A stretch of DNA of 64,000 nt, taken from CALCHA01 sp035548175. Lineage in GTDB: Bacteria; Planctomycetota; Phycisphaerae; WQYP01. Position 1 is the first letter of the stretch. The number at the start of each line of letters is the position of its first letter. The notes below the pieces were generated by a model, which was given only the letters and a program-made list of their open reading frames with translations, was not told where the DNA came from and searched no databases. This document shows positions 33,743 through 43,041 of this stretch, piece after piece. Position numbers and translations under genes: made by a program. Location of the stretch: the NCBI GenBank assembly GCA_035548175.1, contig DASZTO010000010.1:1-64000 (forward strand), written 5' to 3'.

Positions 33743-35611
33743 TCATCCGCGGTTTCCGATCTCGTGCGATCGTTTTATGTAATTCCGCCAGCCGCCGTAG
33801 GAGGAAATATCTTTGGCGTTCACCAGCGCGCAGGATTCACACAAGAATCCTTTGACTGATTCTCCATTGTCCAAAACTATATTTCCGATGCACATCGGCG
33901 TCGGAACGAGCGCAAGAAAGGCAGCGAGATTGGAATCCGGGATGCTCCACACCTCGATTTCGATCGGATGTCCCGCGAAGCCGGGCGCTGCGCGGGAGAG
34001 CGCCGGTTTTGCCGGTGTTGTGCCAGAAAGGGCATAGAGCCGATAGAGCGGTGCGGTGCGACCGGAGCGCACGAGGAGGGCGCCCAATTCAGTGAGCTGA
34101 TGATTGAGGGGTTGCCCGGAGAGATGCGCCCCGACGACGCATAACAAGGTGCGCCCGGTGGGGGGCGCCAAGAGCAGCGGGTCGGGTTCCTCGTCAGGGA
34201 GATCCGGCGCAACTTTCCCGAGGACGCCGCCGACTCGTTGCGGAGCGAAGCGAAGTCCAATGGCGAAGAGCTGGGCATCGTGGAATGCGGGGGCCATCAG
34301 GGTGACTCCGAAGGGAAGTCCATTTGGGAGGAATCCCGCGGGAACGGCCAGGGCGGAGAGATCGAGGAGGTTCACAAAGTTGGTATAGATTCCCAGCCGG
34401 GCGGACGCGGCGCGAGGGTCAGACCGCACGGCATCGCGGCGTGGGATGGTGGGGGCGGTCGGGAGCACCAGGAGGTCCATGAGGGCCCACTGAGCGTGGG
34501 TGCGTTGTGCCAGCTCGCGCAGCCGATGCAAGCCGCTGAAAACGTCCACGCCTGAGATTTCATCTCCGCGTGAAAGCACGGACTTGGTCACCGGATGAAG
34601 GGCCTCGGGATGTTGCCGACGGAATTCGCGGAGCGGGGTCAGGCGCTCCGCAATCCACGGTCCGTCATACAACAGTGTGCCTGCCTCCTGAAATGCGGAA
34701 AAGTCAATATCGATCCGCGTCCCGCCGAGAGACTCCAACCGTGCGATGCTTTGTTCGTACAGATTCGCAGCATGGGTGTCGCCGAAAAATTTCCGCTGGT
34801 GGGCCAGCGGAACGCCGAACCGGAAGGATCCGACCGGGAAGCGGAGCACGTTAATATCAAAGTCGGCTGCCTCGCTGCGGGACCAGGGATCCGCGGATTG
34901 TAAGCCACCGGTGAGGGTGATCAATTCGGCCGCATCTTCGGTATTGAGGGCGAAGTACGCGGCGCAATCCAAGCTTTGGCATGCGGGAACGATGCCGACG
35001 GTGGAAACCAAACCCCGGGTCGGTTTAGCGCCCACGAGGTTATTGAAGGCGGCGGGCACGCGGCCCGATCCGGCGGTGTCGGTTCCGACCGCGAAGGAAA
35101 CGAGGTTGACTGCCACGGCCAGCGCCGATCCCGAGGAGGAGCCGCCGGACACATAATCGCCATCGAAGGAATTCGAGGGTTCGCCATAAGGGGAAAGCAT
35201 GCCAGTCAGTCCGGAGGCGAATTGATCAAGATTTGTCTTGCCAATCAGGATCGCCCCGGCGTTCAAGAGTTTTTCGACACATGCAGCCGAACGGGTCGGA
35301 ACGTAGGCGAATTGGGGACAGCCGGCGGTTGTGGGCTTTCCGGCGACATCGATGTTGTCCTTGACGGCGAACGGGATACCGAAGAGCGGCAACGCCGCGG
35401 CGCTCGAACCCGGCAATTGCTCCAGCGCCAAAGCCCGCGCCAGGACTTCCTCCTCATCGAACAGGGTGATCCAGATGCTCGAGTGGGGGCAGGCGCGAAT
35501 TCGCCGAAACAAGGTGGAGACCAGGTCCCGGGGGGTAAGCCGTCGGGTTCGATACAAGATGCGCAAGGTGGCGAAGTTCAATGGGCCAGAGTCAGGCGAC
35601 CAATGCGACAT
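33743..35611 (-). CDS. atzF: allophanate hydrolase, 622 aa
   Basis: Hydrolyses allophanate to ammonia and CO2. The N-terminal two-thirds is an amidase-signature domain with the Lys-cisSer-Ser triad: K84 (PFAVKDN), S158 in the GGSSSGS block (156-162) and S182 in GTDTAGSGR. The last 150 residues (from about LLCVVGAHLSGQPLNHQL) match the C-terminal domain typical of allophanate hydrolases. The length (about 600) is normal. The start is set at 35611 (MSHWSPDSG). A 288-bp gap separates it from the cupin gene. With BiuH upstream, and no urea carboxylase in sight, biuret is the likely source of allophanate. Confidence 0.9.
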   Translation of the reverse strand: MSHWSPDSGPLNFATLRILYRTRRLTPRDLVSTLFRRIRACPHSSIWITLFDEEEVLARALALEQLPGSSAAALPLFGIPFAVKDNIDVAGKPTTAGCPQFAYVPTRSAACVEKLLNAGAILIGKTNLDQFASGLTGMLSPYGEPSNSFDGDYVSGGSSSGSALAVAVNLVSFAVGTDTAGSGRVPAAFNNLVGAKPTRGLVSTVGIVPACQSLDCAAYFALNTEDAAELITLTGGLQSADPWSRSEAADFDINVLRFPVGSFRFGVPLAHQRKFFGDTHAANLYEQSIARLESLGGTRIDIDFSAFQEAGTLLYDGPWIAERLTPLREFRRQHPEALHPVTKSVLSRGDEISGVDVFSGLHRLRELAQRTHAQWALMDLLVLPTAPTIPRRDAVRSDPRAASARLGIYTNFVNLLDLSALAVPAGFLPNGLPFGVTLMAPAFHDAQLFAIGLRFAPQRVGGVLGKVAPDLPDEEPDPLLLAPPTGRTLLCVVGAHLSGQPLNHQLTELGALLVRSGRTAPLYRLYALSGTTPAKPALSRAAPGFAGHPIEIEVWSIPDSNLAAFLALVPTPMCIGNIVLDNGESVKGFLCESCALVNAKDISSYGGWRNYIKRSHEIGNRG

Positions 35612-35899
35612 GTGCGGTTCCTGCTGACGGTGATGGCTGGCGGTGCGGGCATGCCCAGAGGCAAGCGGCGCGTTGTGTTCAAGACAGACAGACGGGGGAT
35701 CACGCATGCTCACTCCAAAATTCACGGTGCGCAGGGGATAAGCAACTTCGAGGAGGCCAGCGGGCGGATTGCAAATCGTGAGCCGCAGAACGGGTCGCCG
35801 GGAATGAGGCCGGGGCGGGTTGGTGGAAAAGGCGCGCCGCTGGAGCGGGCGCGGGCGCGCAGAACGTGAGCAGTTGCCGAAGGGGGCATATCCGCACGC

Positions 35900-36415
35900 C
35901 TATTTTTCAGCCGGCGGGATGATCACGGGTTTATCCCAGATGATCAGCACGATGCATCCCTGCGGGCTTGCGACCCGATGGGAGCTTCCCGGGGGGTTGA
36001 TCACCACGGTCCCGGCGTGCTGTTCACCCGAGGGATCGAGTTGGGAGCCCTTCAAAATAAAAATGTGCTCATAGCCGCCATGCATGTGCAAGGGAACGGA
36101 GGCGTTCGGTTGGTATTTCAAGAAGGCCATTGACGGCCCGTTGTCGGGCGAATTGTAGACTCGTGCGATTTCGACTCCGGGGCGGAAAGACTGCCAGGGC
36201 AGTGTCTTTTCGAATGTGTCGATATTGGAGAGGACGTCGGTCAGGATGATGGGGTTCATCAGGTCCTCGCGGGCGGTGGGATCTGGCGTGGCAATTGAAG
36301 CCGGGGGCGCGGCGACATCCGCTGTCAGCCGCGCAGTTCCGGCGGGTGCGGCACACGGCGCGAGCAGTATGACCTGCGCTGCTGAAAAGACAATTATGAC
36401 AGAATTCGCACGCAT
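35900..36415 (-). CDS. cupin protein with N-terminal signal-like segment, 171 aa
   Basis: A single cupin barrel (about residues 75-165) carries the metal-binding motif pattern: PLHMHGGYEHIFILKGSQ then HAGTVVINPPGSSHRV. The N-terminus (MRANSVIIVFSAAQVILLAPC) looks like a signal peptide or lipobox. An internal ATG at 36259, preceded by GAGGA, would yield a plain cytoplasmic cupin of 119 residues. Which start is used decides the location. It lies 3 bp after the second BiuH-like gene, so it belongs to the same operon; its role (enzyme, sensor or stabiliser) is unknown. Confidence 0.75.
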   Translation of the reverse strand: MRANSVIIVFSAAQVILLAPCAAPAGTARLTADVAAPPASIATPDPTAREDLMNPIILTDVLSNIDTFEKTLPWQSFRPGVEIARVYNSPDNGPSMAFLKYQPNASVPLHMHGGYEHIFILKGSQLDPSGEQHAGTVVINPPGSSHRVASPQGCIVLIIWDKPVIIPPAEK

Positions 36416-36418
36416 CCA

Positions 36419-37087
36419 TCACTCCGCCGCCAGCGCCGCGATAACCTGATCGGCGGTTGCGGTCCAGCCGACGATCGCCCCCTGCGCCCGCACCATCGCC
36501 AAGGTTGCGGCCTTGAAATCCGGGAAATAGCTTTCCGTGCAGTCCTCCACCAATAGACATTCATAACCCCGATCGTTGGCTTCGCGCATGGTCGTCTGCA
36601 CACATACTTCGGTCGTTACGCCGGTGATCAGCAAATGGGTGATGTCGCGAGTCTTCAGGCTCATGTCGAGGTTCGTTGCATAGAATGAGCCCTTTCCGGG
36701 CTTGTCGATCACCAGTTCTCCGGGCAGCGGCGCGAGTTCCGGGATGATTTGATGGCCCGGCTCGCCTTGTATGAGGATGCGGCCCATGGGCCCCTGATCG
36801 CCGATGCGCAGTTTGCACTCCCCGCGGGTTCGTTTGGCCGGCGGACAGTCCCTCAGGTCCGGCCGATGGCCCTCACGCGTATGCAGGATCATCATCCCAT
36901 GCTCCCGGCATGCCGCCAGCAGAGAACGCAAGGTGGGCACGATGGGCGTCAGCCGTGCGACGTCGTTGCCGAGCGCCGCGCCAAAGCCGGCGGGCTCCAC
37001 AAAATCTCGCTGCATGTCGATGACGATCAGCGCCGTGCGGTGCAAGGGAAAGGAGAAGGGGAATGGCTGTGCGGCAATCGTGGGCAT
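36419..37087 (-). CDS. isochorismatase-like cysteine hydrolase, second BiuH-like, 222 aa
   Basis: Cysteine hydrolase fold with triad D24 (VIDMQRDF), K132 (PGKGSF) and C162 (TTEVCVQTT). It is clearly related to the BiuH-type enzyme at 38821-39519, sharing HTREGHRPDL, IIPEL, DKPGKGSF and TTMREANDRG, but is shorter at the N-terminus and lacks the WPWNG and KRWRS segments. It may act on biuret, on a biuret-like ureide or be a proofreading paralogue. It sits between the ABC ATPase and the cupin. Confidence 0.85.
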   Translation of the reverse strand: MPTIAAQPFPFSFPLHRTALIVIDMQRDFVEPAGFGAALGNDVARLTPIVPTLRSLLAACREHGMMILHTREGHRPDLRDCPPAKRTRGECKLRIGDQGPMGRILIQGEPGHQIIPELAPLPGELVIDKPGKGSFYATNLDMSLKTRDITHLLITGVTTEVCVQTTMREANDRGYECLLVEDCTESYFPDFKAATLAMVRAQGAIVGWTATADQVIAALAAE

Positions 37088-37161
37088 GGTCTGGTGAGGC
37101 GGCGGAATTTTTGCGCGGGCGGATCATGTGTGGTGAGGCATCGCCGGACCGCGGGACGTCT

Positions 37162-38790
37162 TCAGCGCTCGATCTCCTCATGCGCGGATGTCAGAACCTC
37201 CGGGGTAGCGGGCGCGCCGGGCGAGCTGGCATCCGCATGGCCGGCCATGTGGCGTCCGATGACGGCGATATCGGCCTCTGCAATGGGCGTTTGATAGACG
37301 AAACGCCCGTCGAACATCACGACGATGCGATCGGCCAATTCAAAGGCCTCATCGAGGTCCTCAGTGACGAGCAGGACCGCAGCGCCGCGGTTTCGCGCGT
37401 CCATGATCTGGGCACGAATGTCGGCGACGGCGGCGAAATCCAGTCCAAAGCAGGGATTCTGGGCGATCAGCACGTTCACTTCGCCGGATAATTCGCGGGC
37501 CAGCACCGCTCGTTGCACGTTGCCGCCCGATAGGGTGCGGATCGGCGTGCTGTGCGAGGGCGTTTTCACGCGATAGCGGGTGATCAAATGGGATGCGAAT
37601 TTTCGAATCTGACGTGGATTGACGAAGAGCTTTCCGATCGTGATCGGCGGTCCATCGAACCGCCGCAACGCCATATTCGCCCCCACACCCATAGGTCCAA
37701 CGCACGCATTTCTGAGCGGTTCCTCGGGTAGGCAATAGACCTTGTGCGCATTGATCTCGCGCCGGGTGCCCCGATAAGGCTTCCCTTTCACGAGGAGGGT
37801 GCCGGCTGCAACCGGGCGTTGACCAGCGAGCACCTGCACGAGTTCGGACTGGCCATTTCCCGAAACGCCGACCACCGCCACGATTTCGCCAGCGTGCACG
37901 TAGAGGGACAGATCTTCAAAGGCGGCCACGCCGGCATCGTCGTCGGCGGCAAGTTCGTCCATGGTCAACTGTGGCACGCGGTCATGGCTGCCGGAGCGCT
38001 GGGCGATGGTCGCGGTTTGCTGGGAGCCGATCATCATTTCAGCCATTTGCGGCGCCGTGTAATCCTTCACCCGTCCGGCCCCCACGAGCTTGCCGGTGCG
38101 CAGGACGGTGAAATCGTCCGCGAATTTCATCACCTGGCTGAATTTGTGCGTGATGATCAGCACGGACAGATTTCCAGTGAGCGTCAGCTTTTTGAGAGTC
38201 GTCAACACTTCGTCGGCTTCCTGGGGCGTCAAGACGCTGGTGGGTTCATCCAGGAAAAGGATTCGGTTTTTGAGATAGAGTTGCTTAACGATTTCGAGTT
38301 TCTGCTTCTGACCGGCGGCCAAAGAATTGACCCGCGCGTCGAGGGGGATGAAAAAGGGCGTCGTGCGCAAAAATGCGCGGAGCTCGTTTTTTTCCTTTTC
38401 CCAATCGATGGCGAACGAGATCTTTCCGCGGGAAAGCACCAGATTCTCCGCCACCGTCATGTTGCCCACCAGCGTGAAATGCTGGTAGACCATCCCGATG
38501 CCCAGGGCGAGCGCTTCGCGCGGGTTTTTGATCACCTCCTTACGCTGTCCCACAACTATCTCGCCATCGTCTGGCAGGTAATAGCCCATGATGCATTTCA
38601 CGAGCGTCGATTTTCCCGCGCCGTTGCCGCCCAACAGCGCGTGGAACGTTCCCGGCCGCACGGTCATGGACACATTGTCGAGCGCCACGAGCGATCCAAA
38701 CCGCTTGCAGATGTTGATTGCCTGAAGACCGGGCGCCAGCAGGGGATTGGCCTGGGGATCGGTCATGTATTCTTTCGCATCTTCGCTCAT
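37162..38790 (-). CDS. ABC transporter ATP-binding protein, two-domain, BMP/sugar type, 542 aa
   Basis: Two fused ATPase domains of the kind found in ribose and nucleoside (BMP) importers. The first (residues about 20-265) has Walker A GGNGAGKST and Walker B ILFLDEPTS. The second (about 300-520) has the degenerate Walker A GVSGNGQSEL and an LSGGN signature, as is usual. It energises the two permeases encoded at 39580-41767. It lies 30 bp past biuH. Confidence 0.93.
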   Translation of the reverse strand: MSEDAKEYMTDPQANPLLAPGLQAINICKRFGSLVALDNVSMTVRPGTFHALLGGNGAGKSTLVKCIMGYYLPDDGEIVVGQRKEVIKNPREALALGIGMVYQHFTLVGNMTVAENLVLSRGKISFAIDWEKEKNELRAFLRTTPFFIPLDARVNSLAAGQKQKLEIVKQLYLKNRILFLDEPTSVLTPQEADEVLTTLKKLTLTGNLSVLIITHKFSQVMKFADDFTVLRTGKLVGAGRVKDYTAPQMAEMMIGSQQTATIAQRSGSHDRVPQLTMDELAADDDAGVAAFEDLSLYVHAGEIVAVVGVSGNGQSELVQVLAGQRPVAAGTLLVKGKPYRGTRREINAHKVYCLPEEPLRNACVGPMGVGANMALRRFDGPPITIGKLFVNPRQIRKFASHLITRYRVKTPSHSTPIRTLSGGNVQRAVLARELSGEVNVLIAQNPCFGLDFAAVADIRAQIMDARNRGAAVLLVTEDLDEAFELADRIVVMFDGRFVYQTPIAEADIAVIGRHMAGHADASSPGAPATPEVLTSAHEEIER

Positions 38791-38820
38791 GGCTGCTCCA
38801 TCGCCGGGGGCGAGCAGAGG

Positions 38821-39519
38821 TTAAAACGTTGCAGAAAGAGCCTCGATCAGAGCCCCGCTGGTGGTGGTTGCGCCGAAAACGCCGTTCTGCATCTTGACCA
38901 TGTTGATGGCCGCCTTGTGGTTGTTTGGATCGGTCGCCGCACAGCAGTCTTCGACCAGCACGCACTCAAAACCGCGATCGTTCGCCTCGCGCATGGTCGT
39001 ATGCACGCAGACATCCGTGGTGATGCCCGTCAGAATCAGGTTGTCGATGTCCCTGGTCCGCAGCATCAGCTCGAGATCCGTCGCGCAAAAGGAGCCCTTT
39101 CCAGGCTTGTCGATGATGGGCTCGCCGGCTTGCGGATAAAGTTCCGGAATGATGTCCCAGCCCGGTTCTCCGCGCACCAGGACGCGTCCGCAGGGTCCCG
39201 CATCGCCGATTCCGGCAACGGTCGAGAATTTCCGCGAGCGCCACCGTTTGTTCGCGGGCAAGTCGGACAGGTCGGCCCGATGGCCCTCGCGCGTGTGAAT
39301 CACGTGAAATCCCTTGTCGCGCATCACGGCGAGCAGGCGCTGGATCGCTGGAACGACCGCGCGGGTGATCGAAATGTCGTAGCCCAACAAATCGATGTAG
39401 CCCCCCTTCCCGCAGAAATCCGTCTGCATGTCGATGATGATAAGAGCCGTATTCTGTGGTCGCAGGTCGCCATTCCACGGCCAGGGATAGGGCTCCGACG
39501 TGATGAATTTTTCAGCCAT
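38821..39519 (-). CDS. biuH: biuret hydrolase, 232 aa
   Basis: Converts biuret to allophanate and ammonia. Triad residues are D30 (IIIDMQTDF), K141 (PGKGSF) and C171 (TTDVCVHTT). The overall text (EPYPWPWNG at the start, DLPANKRWRS, CGRVLVRGEPGWDIIPELYP, KGSFCATDLE, DVCVHTTMREANDRGFE) follows known rhizobial BiuH closely as far as I recall. Length is typical. It is embedded between a permease and the ATPase, and allophanate hydrolase lies downstream, which strongly supports the assignment. Confidence 0.88.
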   Translation of the reverse strand: MAEKFITSEPYPWPWNGDLRPQNTALIIIDMQTDFCGKGGYIDLLGYDISITRAVVPAIQRLLAVMRDKGFHVIHTREGHRADLSDLPANKRWRSRKFSTVAGIGDAGPCGRVLVRGEPGWDIIPELYPQAGEPIIDKPGKGSFCATDLELMLRTRDIDNLILTGITTDVCVHTTMREANDRGFECVLVEDCCAATDPNNHKAAINMVKMQNGVFGATTTSGALIEALSATF

Positions 39520-39579
39520 ACGTTCGACCGCTCACTGCCAGAGACATGCTCGGGCTGCGTAACACAAGGTTGCACAATT

Positions 39580-40527
39580 TCACGCCACCGCCCCCAATTC
39601 CGCGGGCGCTCCGGCAAAAGTGCGCTTGGGCGAGCATGTCACGACCATGATTGCCAGCGTCAGCACGTAGGGGGCGGCCGCGATCAGGTAATATCCTCGG
39701 GTGACGCCATACGCCTGCATGGCCGGGGCCAGGGCTCCCGCGCCGCCAAAGAGTAGGGCCGCATACAAGCAATGGATCGGGTTCCATCGCGCAAAGATCA
39801 CCAGGGCCACGGCAATGAGTCCCTGCCCGGAAGATATCTGCTCGTTCCAAGCCCCCGGGTAGTACAGCGAGAGATAGGCCCCGCCGACTCCGGCGAGGGC
39901 GCCGCCGGCCATCGTGGCAATCATGCGCACGGCGTTGACGGAATATCCCATGGCGCGGGCGGCATCGGCAGATTCGCCCGCGGTGCGGATGATCATCCCC
40001 CACCGCGTATTTCGGAAGCCCCACGCCAGCAGCGGCGCCAGCAGGCACCCGAGGACAAAGAGCACGTTGACGTCCAGAGCGGATCGCACCGCCTCGTTTT
40101 TCGCCCAGAAACCGAGCGGGATTGCTTGAAGATGGGGCGCCAGGGGTTTGATCAGCGGCTTGCCGAGAAAGCACGCCAGCCCGATCCCGAAGAGCATCAA
40201 GGCGATGCCGACCGCGATATCATTGACCCGGGGGCGCTGGCATAAAAGCGCGTGCACGCAGCCGAGTATCATTCCCACCGCCGCCGCCGCCAGGACGCCG
40301 AACCAGGGCGAGACGAAGTTTCCAAATGCGGGCGCCGCGAGGTAGGAAATCCCGTAGCCCGTCATCGCGCCCATGAAGAGGGTGCCCTCGAGCCCGAGGT
40401 TGATGCGGCCGGAGCGTTCCGTGATGCATTCGCCAAGCGATACGAAGAGAAACGGCGTGGAAACTCGAATGGCGCCGGAAACGATCGCCAGCGGAATGCC
40501 CCACGCGCCGAGAGCGGAATCAGCCAC
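39580..40527 (-). CDS. ABC transporter permease (BMP/sugar type), 315 aa
   Basis: About eight to ten helices with the typical NLGLEGTLFMGA motif near the N-terminus, as in nucleoside/ribose permeases. The GTG at 40527 overlaps the stop of the upstream permease by eight bases, giving coupled translation; earlier ATGs would enter that gene. It pairs with the permease at 40520-41767 to form the membrane channel. Confidence 0.88.
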   Translation of the reverse strand: MADSALGAWGIPLAIVSGAIRVSTPFLFVSLGECITERSGRINLGLEGTLFMGAMTGYGISYLAAPAFGNFVSPWFGVLAAAAVGMILGCVHALLCQRPRVNDIAVGIALMLFGIGLACFLGKPLIKPLAPHLQAIPLGFWAKNEAVRSALDVNVLFVLGCLLAPLLAWGFRNTRWGMIIRTAGESADAARAMGYSVNAVRMIATMAGGALAGVGGAYLSLYYPGAWNEQISSGQGLIAVALVIFARWNPIHCLYAALLFGGAGALAPAMQAYGVTRGYYLIAAAPYVLTLAIMVVTCSPKRTFAGAPAELGAVA

Positions 40528-41767
40528 GAGCCGCCTCCCTCTTGAAGAAGGGGAATTTTCCGTAATAGGACTCAGACGCCAGCAGCACGAGGAAGATAAA
40601 GCCCTGGAGGACGAGCACAGTCGCATCGGGCAGGTCAAGGTGGCGTTGCAGGAGCCCATTGGAAGCGCCGATGCCGCCGATGAGGATGGCTACTGGAATG
40701 ACGGCCAACGGATTCTGCCGCGCCAGGAACGCCACGAGGATACCTGTGTATCCATATTTGTCGGCGGTGATCGTCGCATTGCAGGCCCCCTGGACAGCGG
40801 CGATCTCGATCGCCCCGGCGAGTCCGGCCGCCGCGCCGCCCAAAAAGCAGGTCACGAGGATCAGCTTACCAAGCGACAAGCCGGCGACCTTGGCCGCGCG
40901 GACATTTCCCCCTACGACCTGGGCCGCGAAGCCAAATGTCGTGTGATTCATCAGCACCCAGCAAAGCAGGCAGGCCCCGATTCCGAACAGCAATCCCCAG
41001 TGCACGTCCATGCTGAATGATCCGAAGTGAATGGATCCCAACAGCATGTCGCCATCGGGGTTGTCCCAGACCTGCCATGTCGATGGCTTGTTCAAACTTG
41101 CCGGGTCGCGCCAAGGCCCTTCGACCAGAGAATTCATCAGGGCGATGGCGATATAAATCAGGAGAAGGGAAGAAATGGTTTCATTGACGCCTCGGAAATG
41201 TTTCAGGAATCCAGCGAGCGCGATCCACAGTCCGCCTGCCACCGAGCCCACCGTCAGCATGGTCACCAGGATCACCCAGGGATTCGATCCCTGAACGAAA
41301 TGTGCCGAGCCGGCGGCGAAGAGGGCTCCCACGACGAGCGCCCCCTCGCCCCCGATGATGACGAGTCCCACGCGCATGGGCAGGGCGGTGCACAATCCCG
41401 TCAACATCAACGGCGCTGCGCGCGTCAGGGTATTCTGGAAGGAGAACCAGGAGCCGAAAGCGCCGTCGTACATCAGGTAGGCCGTCTTGAACGGGTTGAC
41501 GCCCGCGCAGGCCACGAACAAGCCGAAGGGAATGAGCGACAGCACGATCGCCCCGACGGGTATCGCAACCGCCTCCGCCGTCTTTTCGATCGACAGGGCG
41601 ATGCCCAGGCATGTCAAGATGATCCCCAGCGCTGCGGGCGCGCCCAGATGCTGCTGCCACGCATACAACAACGTGCAAGTCCCCCCCGCAAAGAGCAGTC
41701 CCCCCACCGCGAGACGAAGGGCGCTCCAGGAAATTGATCGCGGCGTGGCGGGGGTGAGGACCGTCAT
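40520..41767 (-). CDS. ABC transporter permease (BMP/sugar type), 415 aa
   Basis: Larger permease, about ten helices, with IIGGEGALVVGALFAA matching the family's conserved loop. The ATG at 41767 overlaps the stop of the substrate-binding protein (TGATG). Order SBP-permease-permease-hydrolase-ATPase is unusual because biuH interrupts the transporter genes. Confidence 0.88.
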   Translation of the reverse strand: MTVLTPATPRSISWSALRLAVGGLLFAGGTCTLLYAWQQHLGAPAALGIILTCLGIALSIEKTAEAVAIPVGAIVLSLIPFGLFVACAGVNPFKTAYLMYDGAFGSWFSFQNTLTRAAPLMLTGLCTALPMRVGLVIIGGEGALVVGALFAAGSAHFVQGSNPWVILVTMLTVGSVAGGLWIALAGFLKHFRGVNETISSLLLIYIAIALMNSLVEGPWRDPASLNKPSTWQVWDNPDGDMLLGSIHFGSFSMDVHWGLLFGIGACLLCWVLMNHTTFGFAAQVVGGNVRAAKVAGLSLGKLILVTCFLGGAAAGLAGAIEIAAVQGACNATITADKYGYTGILVAFLARQNPLAVIPVAILIGGIGASNGLLQRHLDLPDATVLVLQGFIFLVLLASESYYGKFPFFKREAARG

Positions 41768-42903
41768 CACTTGCCTCCCGGGCTGCCAACCACCCCTTCC
41801 ACCAGATAATTCATGCCTTCAAGCACAGGATCGGTCTGCACCATTTCCTTGCCTTCGGGAATCACTTCCTTGCCGGTGTTGTCCTTCAGCGGACCTTTGA
41901 AGATGACGAGCTCGCCTTTCATCGCCTTTTCCTTGGCGGCATCGGCGAGCGTCTTGGTCTCGCTGCTGACCGCGGGTCCGTAGGGCGACATCTGCACGAC
42001 GCCGTCTTTCATGCCGCCACGCGTCGTGTGCGGGATTTGCTTCCCGCTGCGCAGGTCATCCAGATAAGTCTTGAAAATCGTCGCCCAGTGCCACTCGGAT
42101 CCGGTGAGGTAACCCTTCGGCGCCAGGTCAGAGCCGTTGGCGTGATAGCCGCAGCAATAAATGCCGCGTTTTTCGGCGGTTTCCAGAATCACCTTCGGCG
42201 AATCCACATGGCAGGTCAGAACGTCGATGCCCTGGTCTATCAGGCTGTTCGCAGCTTCGGCCTCTTTGGTCGGCATAAACCAGTCGCCAGTGAAAACCAC
42301 CGTGGTGGTGGCTGACGGATTCACGCTCTTCGCCCCCAGTTCAAAAGCGTTGATGTTCCGCAGCACTTGCGGGATCGGCTTGGCGGCAATGAAACCGAGC
42401 TTGCTTGATTTCGAGGTTTTGCCTGCGCAGATCCCCGCGATGTACTCGCATTCGTCGATGTAACCGAAATAGGTGTAGATATTCTTCGGGTCCTTGGCCG
42501 GATCATACGTTCCGCCGCAATGGAAGAAGGAGACATCGGGGTACTTTCCGGCGATCTTGATCACGTGCGGATCGAAGTAACCATAGGACGTTGCAAAAAT
42601 CGCGGACGCCCCGTCCAGCTTGATCATGGACTCCATGGTCTTCTGCACCTGCACGGTTTCGGGAACGTTCTCCTCTTCAAGAATCTTGACGCCCGACATT
42701 CTCGCCAGCTCGGCCGCACCCTGGGCCTGCGCCTGGTTGTAGCCGTAATCCGACCGCGAGCCGACATATACAAAACCGATCGTGACCGGCTTGTCGTCAG
42801 CGGCGCGCGCCGGTCGAGGGCTCAGGACCGTGGTGAACAGGGTGGTCGCCGCCGCCACTCCTGCGGCCAACTGAATGCATAAACTCCTGCGGGAAATCTT
42901 CAT
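41767..42903 (-). CDS. BMP-family ABC substrate-binding protein, Tat-type signal, 378 aa
   Basis: Periplasmic binding protein of the BMP (basic membrane / nucleoside-type) family: DDKPVTIGFVYVGSRSDYGYNQAQ opens the mature chain. The start at 42903 (MKISRRSLC) carries a twin-arginine-like signal cut after ARA, suggesting export in a folded state. It feeds the two permeases. The ligand is probably biuret or a related ureide, from context only. It is downstream of the outer-membrane barrel gene. Confidence 0.88.
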   Translation of the reverse strand: MKISRRSLCIQLAAGVAAATTLFTTVLSPRPARAADDKPVTIGFVYVGSRSDYGYNQAQAQGAAELARMSGVKILEEENVPETVQVQKTMESMIKLDGASAIFATSYGYFDPHVIKIAGKYPDVSFFHCGGTYDPAKDPKNIYTYFGYIDECEYIAGICAGKTSKSSKLGFIAAKPIPQVLRNINAFELGAKSVNPSATTTVVFTGDWFMPTKEAEAANSLIDQGIDVLTCHVDSPKVILETAEKRGIYCCGYHANGSDLAPKGYLTGSEWHWATIFKTYLDDLRSGKQIPHTTRGGMKDGVVQMSPYGPAVSSETKTLADAAKEKAMKGELVIFKGPLKDNTGKEVIPEGKEMVQTDPVLEGMNYLVEGVVGSPGGK

Positions 42904-43041
42904 GGGGGCTCCGTTGGTAGGTCGCGTTCGCATGTGCGGCTCCCTCGCCGGGAGACGCATGGGCGAACAATCTCAAATACGCCCCGCCCCGTTCGTCCAC
43001 ACAGACGATCATGTCACGCGCCCTCCGTGGCGCTGATTTGT

